Shown here piece after piece: positions 38,542-47,026 of a stretch of DNA of 64,000 nt. Within the stretch, counting starts at the first letter, position 1. Every line of letters starts with the position of its first letter. Made by a program: the position numbers and the translations under genes. The notes below the pieces were generated by a model. The model made no database searches and was not told the DNA's origin. It saw only the letters and a program-made list of their open reading frames with translations. Source of the DNA: JAZBPO01 sp963691775. GTDB lineage: Bacteria > Pseudomonadota > Gammaproteobacteria > Pseudomonadales > Azotimanducaceae. The DNA is taken from assembly GCA_963691775.1 (NCBI GenBank), contig OY829369.1, forward strand, positions 2,852,001-2,916,000, given 5' to 3'.

Positions 38542-39981
38542 TGACCTATTGCGGCCCTCGCCAAGATTCTCCGCTGCGCTTGCGCGAGCGCTGCGCGGGC
38601 CGCGATTGCGGGTCCGCTTTCTTGGAATCCCGAGGCGCTGCCGCCGTTCCCAGAGGCTCTTTCGGGAAATGCCGAGCCGTTGAGCAATCTCCGTTTCGGT
38701 CATCTGGTCTTCGTGATCGAGGACAAAGCGGACGAAGTAGTCTTCGAGAGAGGTGTTGTCGTCCTCCTCCTCCGCGGCGCGTGGGGCGCCTGCTCGCTGG
38801 CCGATCTCGGTCGTTTCGCGAGGCTTTTCAGCTGCTGGCGCGAGGGCTAACAATTCTGCGCCGATCTCCACGCCGTCGCACAGAATTGCTGCGCGCTCGA
38901 TCGCGTTTTCCAACTCCCGAACGTTCCCGGGCCAGGCATAGGCGCGCATGGCGTGCAGGGCTGAGTCGGAAAAGCGCATGCGCGGCTTGTGCAGGCGATG
39001 ACACGTCCGTTCGAGTAGCCGTTCCGCCAACTCGTAAACGTCATCGCCTCGATCGCGCAACGCGGGAAGGCCGAGCGTCACCACGTTTAGACGATAGAAA
39101 AGGTCTTCTCGAAACTCGCCGCGTTCAGCCAATGCCTGAAGATCGCGGTGCGTTGCTGCTATAAGGCGTACGTCCACGCGGCGGGTCTGAATAGCTCCGA
39201 GGCGGCGAATCTCCCCTTCCTGAAGTACACGAAGAAGGCGCGCTTGAGCCTCGAGGGGAAGCTCGCCGATCTCATCAAGGAACAGGGTGCCGCCATCGGC
39301 AGCTTCCACCAGACCCCGGCGGGCGCTGCCTGCACCGGTGAAAGCGCCCTTTTCATGGCCGAAAAGCTCGGATTCGATCAGCGAGTCGGGGATGGCTGCG
39401 CAATTCAGCGAGATCATCGGTGCGTCCCGGCGCGGGCTTTGCTCATGCAGAGCGCGTGCGACGAGCTCTTTTCCGGTACCCGATTCGCCGAGGACAAGCA
39501 CCGTGGATTCGGTGGGTGCAACGCGCCGAATGCGGTCGAAGAGCTGCCGCATAGGCCCGCATGAGCCGATCATGCCCGCGATCGGGTACTCGCGACTGAG
39601 TTCTGACTTGAGTACGGCGTTCTGTCGAGCGAGACGCTCTGCGCGACCAACGCGCCCCAGGGTAAGCAGAAGTTCTTCGGGGTCGAACGGGCGCGCTAGA
39701 AAGTCGGCTGCGCCGAGCTTCATGGCTTCGACCGCAGCCCTGAGGCTGGCGTGCTCAGCGAGCACCACAACGGGCACTTCGCCCGCGTCGGCGATCAGGT
39801 CGGTTCCCAGGCCGCCAGGCAGGCGCAGATCGATTATGACCATTGCAAAAGATCGCAGGTCGAGCGCGCGCGCCGCGTCGAGTGAATCGACGGCGGTGAT
39901 CTCGTAGCCGTTCTCCGTCAGCAGGGTGCCGAGAGGGCTCGCCCCTATGGGCTTTGCCTCGGCGATGAGCACATGGCTCAT
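38530..39981 (-). CDS. cbrB: CbrB-type sigma-54-dependent activator with degenerate receiver
   Basis: NtrC-family activator, 483 aa. Order: receiver domain (1-120), AAA+ domain with Walker A GESGTGKE (164-171) and sigma-54 contact loop GAFTGA (211-216), and a Fis-type helix-turn-helix near residues 430-460 (LGISRKSLWERRQRLGIPR). The AAA+, the SLEDYF segment and the helix-turn-helix closely match CbrB as I remember it, and gene order gluQ-cbrB-pcnB agrees. In the receiver, Asp51 remains, but the acidic pair is E8-A9, the Thr/Ser switch position is Ala75 (VVVLAEH) and the conserved Lys is Arg97 (LARPF). The partner kinase CbrA is missing between gluQ and cbrB. It may act without phosphorylation. 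Confidence 0.88.
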   Translation of the reverse strand: MSHVLIAEAKPIGASPLGTLLTENGYEITAVDSLDAARALDLRSFAMVIIDLRLPGGLGTDLIADAGEVPVVVLAEHASLRAAVEAMKLGAADFLARPFDPEELLLTLGRVGRAERLARQNAVLKSELSREYPIAGMIGSCGPMRQLFDRIRRVAPTESTVLVLGESGTGKELVARALHEQSPRRDAPMISLNCAAIPDSLIESELFGHEKGAFTGAGSARRGLVEAADGGTLFLDEIGELPLEAQARLLRVLQEGEIRRLGAIQTRRVDVRLIAATHRDLQALAERGEFREDLFYRLNVVTLGLPALRDRGDDVYELAERLLERTCHRLHKPRMRFSDSALHAMRAYAWPGNVRELENAIERAAILCDGVEIGAELLALAPAAEKPRETTEIGQRAGAPRAAEEEDDNTSLEDYFVRFVLDHEDQMTETEIAQRLGISRKSLWERRQRLGIPRKRTRNRGPRSARASAAENLGEGRNRSRNV

Positions 39982-40036
39982 GCGTCAACTCGCATCGATC
40001 CTTCCGGGAAGAATGGTAGCAGACTGCGCGCCTGTC

Positions 40037-40912
40037 TCAGCCGGGGAAGACGAAGTTTCGTCGGAGCGTGGACGGGGCCACTTTTTGCCAGGCTGCGCGC
40101 GCCTGCTGGAGCTGCTCGGTTGGCGATGCCCCGGCGTCGTGTGGAAGCCGGAGGCGTCCGAGGATTACCGCTAGGTTCTGTGCTGCCGCCGAGTCTTCGA
40201 CCGCTGGCGCTCCGGTTTGCTTTGAAAGCTTTGGCCCGTCTGGCCAGTGCAGGACGCCATGATGTAGATATCGCGGCTTGGGTGTTGCGAATGCCCGGTG
40301 TAGCACGAGTTGACGCGGGGTCGAATCGAGCAGGTCCGAACCGCGAACGACGTCCGTGACCTCCTGCTCTGCGTCGTCAACTACGACGGCAAGCTGATAG
40401 GCCCAAAGTCCGTCGCGGCGACGAACCACGAAGTCTCCCAAGGTGGCTAGGTCCTGAGCCCCGAAGGCACGATCGGTAAATGCTTCCCGATCTCGATCCG
40501 TACGGAAACGAACGGCTGCGCCCGCGGAGCGATCGATGTTCAGGTCGCGGCAGGTGCCTGGATAGATTGGCCCGGATGCTTTAAGGGTGCGGCGGCTGCA
40601 GATACAGCGGAAGGTCTGACCTGCAGACGTCAAGCGCTGCAGTGCACGTGCGTAAACCGCGTCCCGGGTACTTTGCGCAGGCGCTTCCTCATCCCACTCC
40701 AGCCCGTGAGCGAGCAAGGTGCGGCGAATTGATTCGTCTGCGCCAGGGATCGTGCGCGGCGGATCCAGGTCCTCGATCCGCAAAAGCCAGCGGCCGCCCA
40801 CCGCACGCGCATCCAGCCAGCTGATCACGGCGGCGTGAAGCGATCCGGCATGCAGCGGGCCGGTCGGAGAGGGCGCGAAGCGACCTACGTAGGGCGCGGC
40901 TGAAGCTTCGAT
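40037..40912 (-). CDS. gluQ: Glutamyl-Q tRNA(Asp) synthetase, non-canonical start
   Basis: Attaches glutamate to the queuosine of tRNA(Asp). About 291 aa. The paralogue-of-GluRS catalytic core is seen: YVGRFAPSPTGPLHAGS, RIEDLDPPRT, CICSRRTL and the KMSKS-like PKLSKQTG. The conserved N-terminus lies upstream of the first ordinary start codon in frame (GTG at 40828, which would cut off the HAGS motif). Back to the in-frame stop there is no ATG, GTG or TTG. The best candidate is ATC at 40912, 9 nt after AGGA, giving IEASAAPYVGRF; ATT at 40954 is another. This may be a real rare start codon or a sequence error. Divergent from the aminotransferase gene. Confidence 0.85.
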   Translation of the reverse strand: MEASAAPYVGRFAPSPTGPLHAGSLHAAVISWLDARAVGGRWLLRIEDLDPPRTIPGADESIRRTLLAHGLEWDEEAPAQSTRDAVYARALQRLTSAGQTFRCICSRRTLKASGPIYPGTCRDLNIDRSAGAAVRFRTDRDREAFTDRAFGAQDLATLGDFVVRRRDGLWAYQLAVVVDDAEQEVTDVVRGSDLLDSTPRQLVLHRAFATPKPRYLHHGVLHWPDGPKLSKQTGAPAVEDSAAAQNLAVILGRLRLPHDAGASPTEQLQQARAAWQKVAPSTLRRNFVFPG

Positions 40913-41031
40913 GGTTGATGGTCCTGCCGCAGCTGATTGACCGAGTCTAGCAATGCCGCAGAGCAGCGGGCTCGGGTGGACAGGTTCCGGGGCGCCTCCT
41001 CAGAATCGACCTCGTTGACTCGGAGTCTTCC

Positions 41032-42267
41032 ATGACAGATCGAATCGCCGCACGCATGCATGCCATGCGCTCCTTTCAGGTCATGGACCTGGTTGATCAG
41101 GCGCAGCGCCTGGAAGCGATTGGGAAAGATATCGTGCACATGGAGGTCGGCGAACCGGACTTCATCAGCGCCGAGCCCATCCTCGAGGCCGGTGCGGCGG
41201 CGATCCGCAGTGGTCAGACCCGCTACACCAGCGCGCTGGGGCTGCCGGCGCTTCGCGAGGGAATTGCGGCGTATTACGCGCGTTGGCACGGCGTCGACGT
41301 CGCCCCTGATCGGATTGTCATCACGGCCGGCGCCACGGGTGCGCTTGTGATGCTGGCAGGCCTGCTGCTCGAAGACGGTGACGGCTTGCTTATGGGGGAC
41401 CCGTGCTACCCCTGCAATCGTCAGCTGCCGCTCCTGGTAGGCGCAGAATCCCAGCTCGTCCCAGCGGGCCCCGCGGAGGCTTATCAGATCAGCGCGGACG
41501 GTGTCCGTGCTGCGGTTCGTTCCAACACGCGCGGCGTCCTGGTCGCGAGTCCAGCGAATCCGACGGGCAGCATGCTGGGTCGCGGTGCGCTGACGAATCT
41601 GCTTGCGACGAATGCAGAGCTCGGTCTGTTCACGATTGTCGACGAGATCTACCAGGGCCTTGCCTATCCGACGGGCCTCGATCTGCTTCCTGGCGATACG
41701 GTGCACGGTGCTTCAGCGTTGGGTCACTGCTCCAGCGTGCTCCAGCTCGAGGGGGACCCCAAGGCGCCCATCTACGTCGTGAACAGCTTCTCGAAGTATT
41801 TCGGCATGACCGGGTGGCGAGTTGGCTGGTTGGTGGCGCCGGAGGGCATGACCTCACAGCTGGAAAAACTCGCTCAGAATTTCTGGATAGCGCCGTCCAC
41901 GCCGGGGCAGCATGCTGCGCTTGCTGCGCTCCGGGACGATGCGATCGAGATTCATGAGTCGCGCAGGCGTGCCTTCTGCGAACGTCGCAATCATCTCGTC
42001 AAGGGCTTGCGGGCCATCGGCTTGAACGTGGCGCGGGTTCCGGAAGGCGCCTTCTACGTATACGCCGGATTGGGAGCGATCCCGCTCGACAGCTTCGAGT
42101 TCTGTACCCGCCTGCTTGTTGAAGCTGGCGTTGCCGCTACGCCGGGAACTGACTTCGGAGAGTACGAAGCCGCGCGGCACGTGCGATTCGCTTACACCGG
42201 AAACGTCGCTCGGATCGACGAAGCGCTCACGCGCATCGAGGAGTTCGTCACGCGCGTGTGCGCCTGA
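41032..42267 (+). CDS. PLP-dependent aminotransferase (class I/II)
   Basis: Fold type I aminotransferase, 411 aa, substrate not assignable. The PLP Lys255 is in NSFSKYFGMTGWRVGW; VEVGEPDF-like MEVGEPDF, YTSALGLPALREGIA, ASPANPTGSM and FAYTGNVARIDEAL are family blocks. An extra segment of about 15 residues (around GDTVHGASALGHCSS) precedes the PLP strand compared with close homologues as I remember them. ATG 41032 follows GGAG at 8 bp. Convergent with the PfkB kinase gene, 27 bp apart, no terminator evident. Confidence 0.88.
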   Translation: MTDRIAARMHAMRSFQVMDLVDQAQRLEAIGKDIVHMEVGEPDFISAEPILEAGAAAIRSGQTRYTSALGLPALREGIAAYYARWHGVDVAPDRIVITAGATGALVMLAGLLLEDGDGLLMGDPCYPCNRQLPLLVGAESQLVPAGPAEAYQISADGVRAAVRSNTRGVLVASPANPTGSMLGRGALTNLLATNAELGLFTIVDEIYQGLAYPTGLDLLPGDTVHGASALGHCSSVLQLEGDPKAPIYVVNSFSKYFGMTGWRVGWLVAPEGMTSQLEKLAQNFWIAPSTPGQHAALAALRDDAIEIHESRRRAFCERRNHLVKGLRAIGLNVARVPEGAFYVYAGLGAIPLDSFEFCTRLLVEAGVAATPGTDFGEYEAARHVRFAYTGNVARIDEALTRIEEFVTRVCA

Positions 42268-42294
42268 TGACGCACGCGCGGCACACCGCGAGCC

Positions 42295-43281
42295 TCAGCT
42301 TTCAACGAGCGCCTTCAGCGCGTCGAGGGGAAGACGCGGTCCGAAGTGCGTCACCAGGCGCGTTGCCGCTCGATTGGCAAGGGCTCCCGCCGCGGCATGG
42401 TGTTCGCCGCGCGCAAGCGCGTAGAGATAGGCTCCGGCGTAGAGGTCGCCGGCACCGAGCGTATCAAGTGCGGTCACTGGCTCCGTCGGAATTTCGTGCA
42501 GATTGCTACCGTCCCATACGAGGCTACCGCGCCCTCCGCAGGTGATTGCGAAGGTGCTTGCGAAATCCTTGAGCGCGGCGACTACCGCCTCCTCCCCTGT
42601 TTCGCCGGTCCACAGACGCGCTTCCTCTTCGTTGCAAAACAGATGATCGACGTGGTTACCGAGCATGGCCTTCAACTGCGGACCGAAGAATTCGGGCATG
42701 GAAGGGTCCGAGAGCGTCGCCGCAACCTTCACCCCCGCATCGCGCGCGAGCTCGTGTGCGTCGACAAGGGCATCGCGTGCGGAATCGGAAGTGCAGAGGT
42801 AGCCCTCCATATAGAGCCAGCGCGAGTCGGCGAGTGCCGTCTCGTTCACGTTTGTTCGCGAGAGCGAGCCCGAGATGCCAAGGTATGTATTCATGGTCCG
42901 CTCGGCGTCCGGCGTGAGCAGAACAAGGCAGCGGCCAGAGTCGCCTTCGCCATGGTGCTGATCCGCGTTCGTGTCGACGCCTGCTGCGATTAGATCGCGA
43001 ACGAAGAATTGGCCAATCTCGTCGCTGGCCACTTTGCACGAGTAGTAGGCCCGCCCGCCCATGCCGGCCAGGCCAATCAGCGTGTTCGCTGCGGACCCGC
43101 CAGATCCCCTGCGCGGCTTGAAGGCGCCAAGCGCCATCATGAGATCACGCTGGCGTTCGACTTCGACGAGGGTCATCTGCCCCTTCGCAATATCGTTTTC
43201 CTTGAGAAAGGCGTCGCCTACCTCGTATTCGATGTCTACGAGTGCGTTGCCGAGGCCGTAGACGTCATAGGTCTTGCTCAT
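42295..43281 (-). CDS. PfkB-family kinase, adenosine-kinase-like
   Basis: Ribokinase/PfkB sugar or nucleoside kinase, 328 aa, of the group usually named adenosine kinase in proteobacteria. The N-terminal signature GLGNALVDIEY, the GGSAANTLIGLAGMGG block and the C-terminal DTLGAGDLYAGA with the catalytic Asp and anion hole are clear. The start ATG 43281 (MSKTYDVYG) follows AGGAG; the frame extends to 43593 inside hemL and is rejected. 25 bp after hemL on the same strand. Substrate is an inference from family only. Confidence 0.87.
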   Translation of the reverse strand: MSKTYDVYGLGNALVDIEYEVGDAFLKENDIAKGQMTLVEVERQRDLMMALGAFKPRRGSGGSAANTLIGLAGMGGRAYYSCKVASDEIGQFFVRDLIAAGVDTNADQHHGEGDSGRCLVLLTPDAERTMNTYLGISGSLSRTNVNETALADSRWLYMEGYLCTSDSARDALVDAHELARDAGVKVAATLSDPSMPEFFGPQLKAMLGNHVDHLFCNEEEARLWTGETGEEAVVAALKDFASTFAITCGGRGSLVWDGSNLHEIPTEPVTALDTLGAGDLYAGAYLYALARGEHHAAAGALANRAATRLVTHFGPRLPLDALKALVES

Positions 43282-43306
43282 TACGGGAGTGCTCCTGGCG
43301 TGTTCT

Positions 43307-44602
43307 TCAGGCCATGGATGCGAAGGTTGCGTCCATGGCGGCGAGGGTCTCGTCGATGACGGCCTCGTCGTGGGTGATCGAAAGGAAGCCCGCCTCGAAG
43401 GCGGAGGGGGCCAGATAGATGCCGCGATCGAGCATTCCATGGAAGAAGCTTCTGAAGCGCTCCAGATCACACTTTTGCACGTCAGCGAAACCGGTGACGC
43501 GCTTGGCTTCGGTAAAGAAAAACCCAAACATGCCGCAGACATTGTTGGTGGTGAACGGAATGTCGTGTCGCGCTGCCATTTCCCGTGCGCCAACGACGAG
43601 GCGTTCGGTCAGCTCCGCAAGGCGTGCGTACACGCTCGGGTCAGAAAGTGCATCGAGGACGGCGAGCCCCGCAGCCATAGCAAGAGGATTTCCCGATAGC
43701 GTGCCGGCTTGATACACCGGTCCCGTGGGCGCGATCGCCTCCATGATCTCGCGGCGGCCGCCGAACGCGCCGACCGGAAGGCCGCCGCCGATGATCTTGC
43801 CGAGCGTGGTCATGTCCGGTGTCACGCCGAGAGCTTCCTGTACGCCGCCTGCCGCGACTCGGAAGCCCGTCATGACCTCGTCGAAGATCAGCACCGCGCC
43901 GTGCGCGCTGCAGCAGTCGCGCAAGGTTTCGAGAAAGCCGGGTTCCGGTGGGATGCAGTTCATGTTGCCAGCGACTGGTTCGACGATGACGCACGCGAGC
44001 TCGTGCCCGCGCTTGGCGAATAGCGCGCGCACTGCCTCGGCATCGTTGTATGGCAGGTTGAGCGTGTGCTGTGCGAGATCGGCGGGCACCCCGGGTGAAT
44101 CCGGGACGCCGAGCGTGAGCGCACCCGACCCAGCCTTAACGAGCAACGAATCGGCGTGTCCGTGATAGCAGCCTTCGAATTTCACCAGTACATCGCGTCC
44201 GGTAAATCCTCGCGCGAGGCGGATCGCGCTCATGGTGGCCTCGGTGCCGGAGTTCACCATGCGCACGGACTCCACGCTTGGCACCATCGCTGCAACCTTC
44301 TCGGCCATGGTGATCTCGATCTCCGTGGGGGCACCGAAGCTCACTGAGGCCTCGAGCTGTGCCGCTACCGCCGCTTTCACGCGCGCATCGCCATGGCCGA
44401 GCACCATCGGTCCCCAGGAACCGATGTAGTCAATGTAGCGATTGCCGTCGACGTCTTTAAGAAAAGGTCCCTCAGCGCTCGCCATGAATACAGGCGTGCC
44501 GCCAACGCCGCGAAAGGCGCGAACCGGCGAATTAACGCCGCCGGGGATGGTGGTGCGGCCCCGCTCGAAGAGCGCCTCGGACTGGCTACGCGATTCGGAC
44601 AT
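43307..44602 (-). CDS. hemL: Glutamate-1-semialdehyde 2,1-aminomutase
   Basis: PLP enzyme that makes 5-aminolevulinate in the C5 haem pathway. 431 aa. PLP Lys269 is in TLGKIIGGGLPVGAFGG; GGVNSPVRAF, SGTEATMSAIRLARG and the FDEVMTGFRV Asp block are all typical. ATG 44602 follows AGAGG at 5 bp. It is followed by the PfkB kinase and preceded by hemJ on the same strand, so two haem steps sit together. Confidence 0.97.
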   Translation of the reverse strand: MSESRSQSEALFERGRTTIPGGVNSPVRAFRGVGGTPVFMASAEGPFLKDVDGNRYIDYIGSWGPMVLGHGDARVKAAVAAQLEASVSFGAPTEIEITMAEKVAAMVPSVESVRMVNSGTEATMSAIRLARGFTGRDVLVKFEGCYHGHADSLLVKAGSGALTLGVPDSPGVPADLAQHTLNLPYNDAEAVRALFAKRGHELACVIVEPVAGNMNCIPPEPGFLETLRDCCSAHGAVLIFDEVMTGFRVAAGGVQEALGVTPDMTTLGKIIGGGLPVGAFGGRREIMEAIAPTGPVYQAGTLSGNPLAMAAGLAVLDALSDPSVYARLAELTERLVVGAREMAARHDIPFTTNNVCGMFGFFFTEAKRVTGFADVQKCDLERFRSFFHGMLDRGIYLAPSAFEAGFLSITHDEAVIDETLAAMDATFASMA

Positions 44603-44638
44603 GAAAACCTCTCGTGCAATGGTTCGTGCGTTGATGCG

Positions 44639-45064
44639 TCAGAAGGGGCGCACCACGACAAGAATGATGACGGGGAAAAGAATAAGCACGGGTAGCTCGT
44701 TAAACGCCCTGAAGAACTTGTGAGAATGCGGGCAGGTGTCGGCGTCGAGCTGTCGGCGGAGGCGACCGCACCAGAAGTGATAGATCACCAGCGCTGCCAC
44801 GAGTGCCAGCTTCGCGTGCATCCAGCCGCTCGACAGATAGGCGTCGGGTGCGATGGCGAGCATCCAGAAACCGAGGATGAGCGTCAGGGCCATAAAGGGG
44901 GTGACGAAACGGTAGAGCTTGCGCTCCATGACTTTCAGCTGCGCGATCGTGGCACGGTCTTCGCTCATCGCGTGGTACACGAACAGCCGTGGCAGATAGA
45001 AGATTCCCGCGAACCAGCAGACCATGAACGCGATGTGGAAGGCCTTCAGCCAAAGCAGCAACAT
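44639..45064 (-). CDS. hemJ: Protoporphyrinogen IX oxidase HemJ (CopD-like membrane protein)
   Basis: Inner-membrane enzyme that oxidises protoporphyrinogen IX to protoporphyrin IX. 141 aa, the usual HemJ length. About four transmembrane helices. The conserved His in WLKAFHIAFMVCWFAGIFYLPR and Lys in WMHAKLALVAAL, needed for activity in studied HemJ proteins, are both present, as is the C-terminal FNELPVLILFPVI block. Its place directly upstream of hemL supports the assignment over a copper-resistance CopD. 9 bp after the ClC gene. Confidence 0.9.
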   Translation of the reverse strand: MLLLWLKAFHIAFMVCWFAGIFYLPRLFVYHAMSEDRATIAQLKVMERKLYRFVTPFMALTLILGFWMLAIAPDAYLSSGWMHAKLALVAALVIYHFWCGRLRRQLDADTCPHSHKFFRAFNELPVLILFPVIILVVVRPF

Positions 45065-45073
45065 GATGCGAGG

Positions 45074-46873
45074 TCAGCCTCTGAGTCCGTAGTATTTCTC
45101 GATGTCTTCGCGCGTGAGCACCCCGATAATGGGCGTGATCATCGGCGCTGCCGTGCGCGTCACGCAGACCGCCTCGCGCCCCGTATCGTTCAAGCGCGTC
45201 ATGGCCTCGTGAAGCGTCGCCTGAGACTGTAGCAGCACCACGTCCTTGCGAAGACCCGGTATCTCGAGCAAGTCGATTTTTGTTTCGAGCGCTGTGCTGT
45301 CTTTGTCGTCTGCCGGCTCCAGCGATTCAAGGTGGCGTTCGAGGTCTGCGGCGGCGAGCACGGTCATTGGTGCGTTTTTCGAATCCACAACGATCCAGCG
45401 TGGGTCTCGGGAGAGCATCGAGCGTGCATCCGCGAAATCGATTTCCCGCATGCAGCGCGCGATCCGCCGTTCCATCTGACTACCGACCCCGGCGCGCTGC
45501 AGCGCTAGGGTGAGGGGGTCTGCGTCGAAGGTGAGCCCCCGGCGTTCCAGCAGTAGCAGGAAAAGCGAACGCGGCCCGTGGAAAGCCGAGCACGTTAGAT
45601 TTGCGACAACGATGGTAAGCATCGCAGGCACGATAGCGTTCGGCTTGCCCGTTAGTTCAAGGACCGTCATGAGGGCGGCAAGGGGCGCCTGTAGGACCGC
45701 GCCCATCATGGCAGCCATGCCGACAAGCGCGTGAAATCCGGAGTTCGAGGCTTCCGCTGGCCAGATGAACACGCCGACCATGCCGAATGCGCCACCTGCA
45801 AGAGCGCCAATCACCAGTACGGGTCCGATGAAGCCGACAGGTAAGCCGAGGCCGGTAGCCGCGGCGCTCACGACAAGCTTCAGGGCTGCAATGATCAGGA
45901 GTGCGCTGAGGGAAAGTTGCCCGACGAGCGCCAGATCGACCGTGTCATAGCCGACCCCGAGGATTTCCGGGGCGATTAGGCCAGCCAACCCTGTGAGTAG
46001 CCCGGCAGCGCCGAACCGCTGCCAGGCGTCTCGGTCAGAGAAGCGGCTGAACCACACGGTGCAGTAGATGAAGGCCGCGGCCAGCAGCCCGATGAGGATG
46101 CCGCAGCCCACGAAGAACGGCACCTCCCAAAAGCCCGCCGAGGTCATCGCGGGGACGTTGAATGCGAGTGCCCCCCCGAACACGGCCACGCTGATCAGGG
46201 TGGCTGTGACCGACGCGATGATGACCGGAATGAAGGAGACGACCGAGTACTCCATCATGACGACTTCCATCGCGAAGATGACGCCTGCGATGGGGGTGTT
46301 GAAGGATGCAGAAATAGCCGCAGCGGTTCCGCAGCCGACAAGGGTGCGGATGCTGTTGTTCGGCAAGCGCAGGCGTTGGCCAAGCACGCTCGATGCTGCG
46401 GCGCCGAGGTGGATTGCAGGCCCCTCGCGGCCTCCCGATTGGCCCGTCGCGAGCGCAAGGATTCCGGCAGTGAACTGCACCAGCGCATTGGCGCTGGGTA
46501 CGTGGCCCTGGTGTCTGGCAAGGCGTTCCATGACGTGGGTGACGCCGACGCCTCTGTCTTCACCGCGCAAGCGGTCGAAGATCACGCCCAGGGAGAGACC
46601 GCCGATGAGGGGCAGAAGCAGCACCGTTGCCAGCGGTAGTTGCTCGAAGCCTTCCTTGTCTCCGCCAGGGAGTAGGGCAGCGAGGGGCAGCTCGATAGCG
46701 AGACGGAAGGCAACCATGACCAGCCCGGTGAGCGCTCCGGCAAGAAGCGCTAGCAGACTGAGTTGGGGCAGGGCATCGACGTAGGCGAGCTGTCGACGAA
46801 AGCGCACGAGCGAAAAGTATTCGCCGAATCGTTCCGGGGCCTGCGAACGCTTGTGGCTGGTGCTGCGGCGCAC
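45074..46873 (-). CDS. ClC-family chloride channel/antiporter with CBS domains
   Basis: Polytopic inner-membrane ClC protein, 599 aa, with about 10-12 helical segments up to residue 430 and a C-terminal pair of CBS domains (about 460-595) for ligand control. The gating-Glu motif is intact as GGREGPAIHLG. The canonical GSGIP chloride-binding loop is not found; the matching place reads GVTHVMER, so ion selectivity may differ from EcClC. A second P-loop block GLPVGFIGPVLVIGALAGG is present. Last gene of the hemL-side cluster; divergent from the DUF6776-like gene across 153 bp. Confidence 0.88.
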   Translation of the reverse strand: MRRSTSHKRSQAPERFGEYFSLVRFRRQLAYVDALPQLSLLALLAGALTGLVMVAFRLAIELPLAALLPGGDKEGFEQLPLATVLLLPLIGGLSLGVIFDRLRGEDRGVGVTHVMERLARHQGHVPSANALVQFTAGILALATGQSGGREGPAIHLGAAASSVLGQRLRLPNNSIRTLVGCGTAAAISASFNTPIAGVIFAMEVVMMEYSVVSFIPVIIASVTATLISVAVFGGALAFNVPAMTSAGFWEVPFFVGCGILIGLLAAAFIYCTVWFSRFSDRDAWQRFGAAGLLTGLAGLIAPEILGVGYDTVDLALVGQLSLSALLIIAALKLVVSAAATGLGLPVGFIGPVLVIGALAGGAFGMVGVFIWPAEASNSGFHALVGMAAMMGAVLQAPLAALMTVLELTGKPNAIVPAMLTIVVANLTCSAFHGPRSLFLLLLERRGLTFDADPLTLALQRAGVGSQMERRIARCMREIDFADARSMLSRDPRWIVVDSKNAPMTVLAAADLERHLESLEPADDKDSTALETKIDLLEIPGLRKDVVLLQSQATLHEAMTRLNDTGREAVCVTRTAAPMITPIIGVLTREDIEKYYGLRG

Positions 46874-47026
46874 GTGAATCCGCCTGGGTCTGCGGTCGCG
46901 TCCCGGCAGACGAGGTGCCGGGCTTGAACTTCGCCTGATTCTATATCAAGTTTCTGCCAAGAGCGGAGGCGGTGCCTCAGCTCCCCTCTCAATTCCCTGA
47001 CGTCGTTTGCCTTACCCTGAGGCCTC

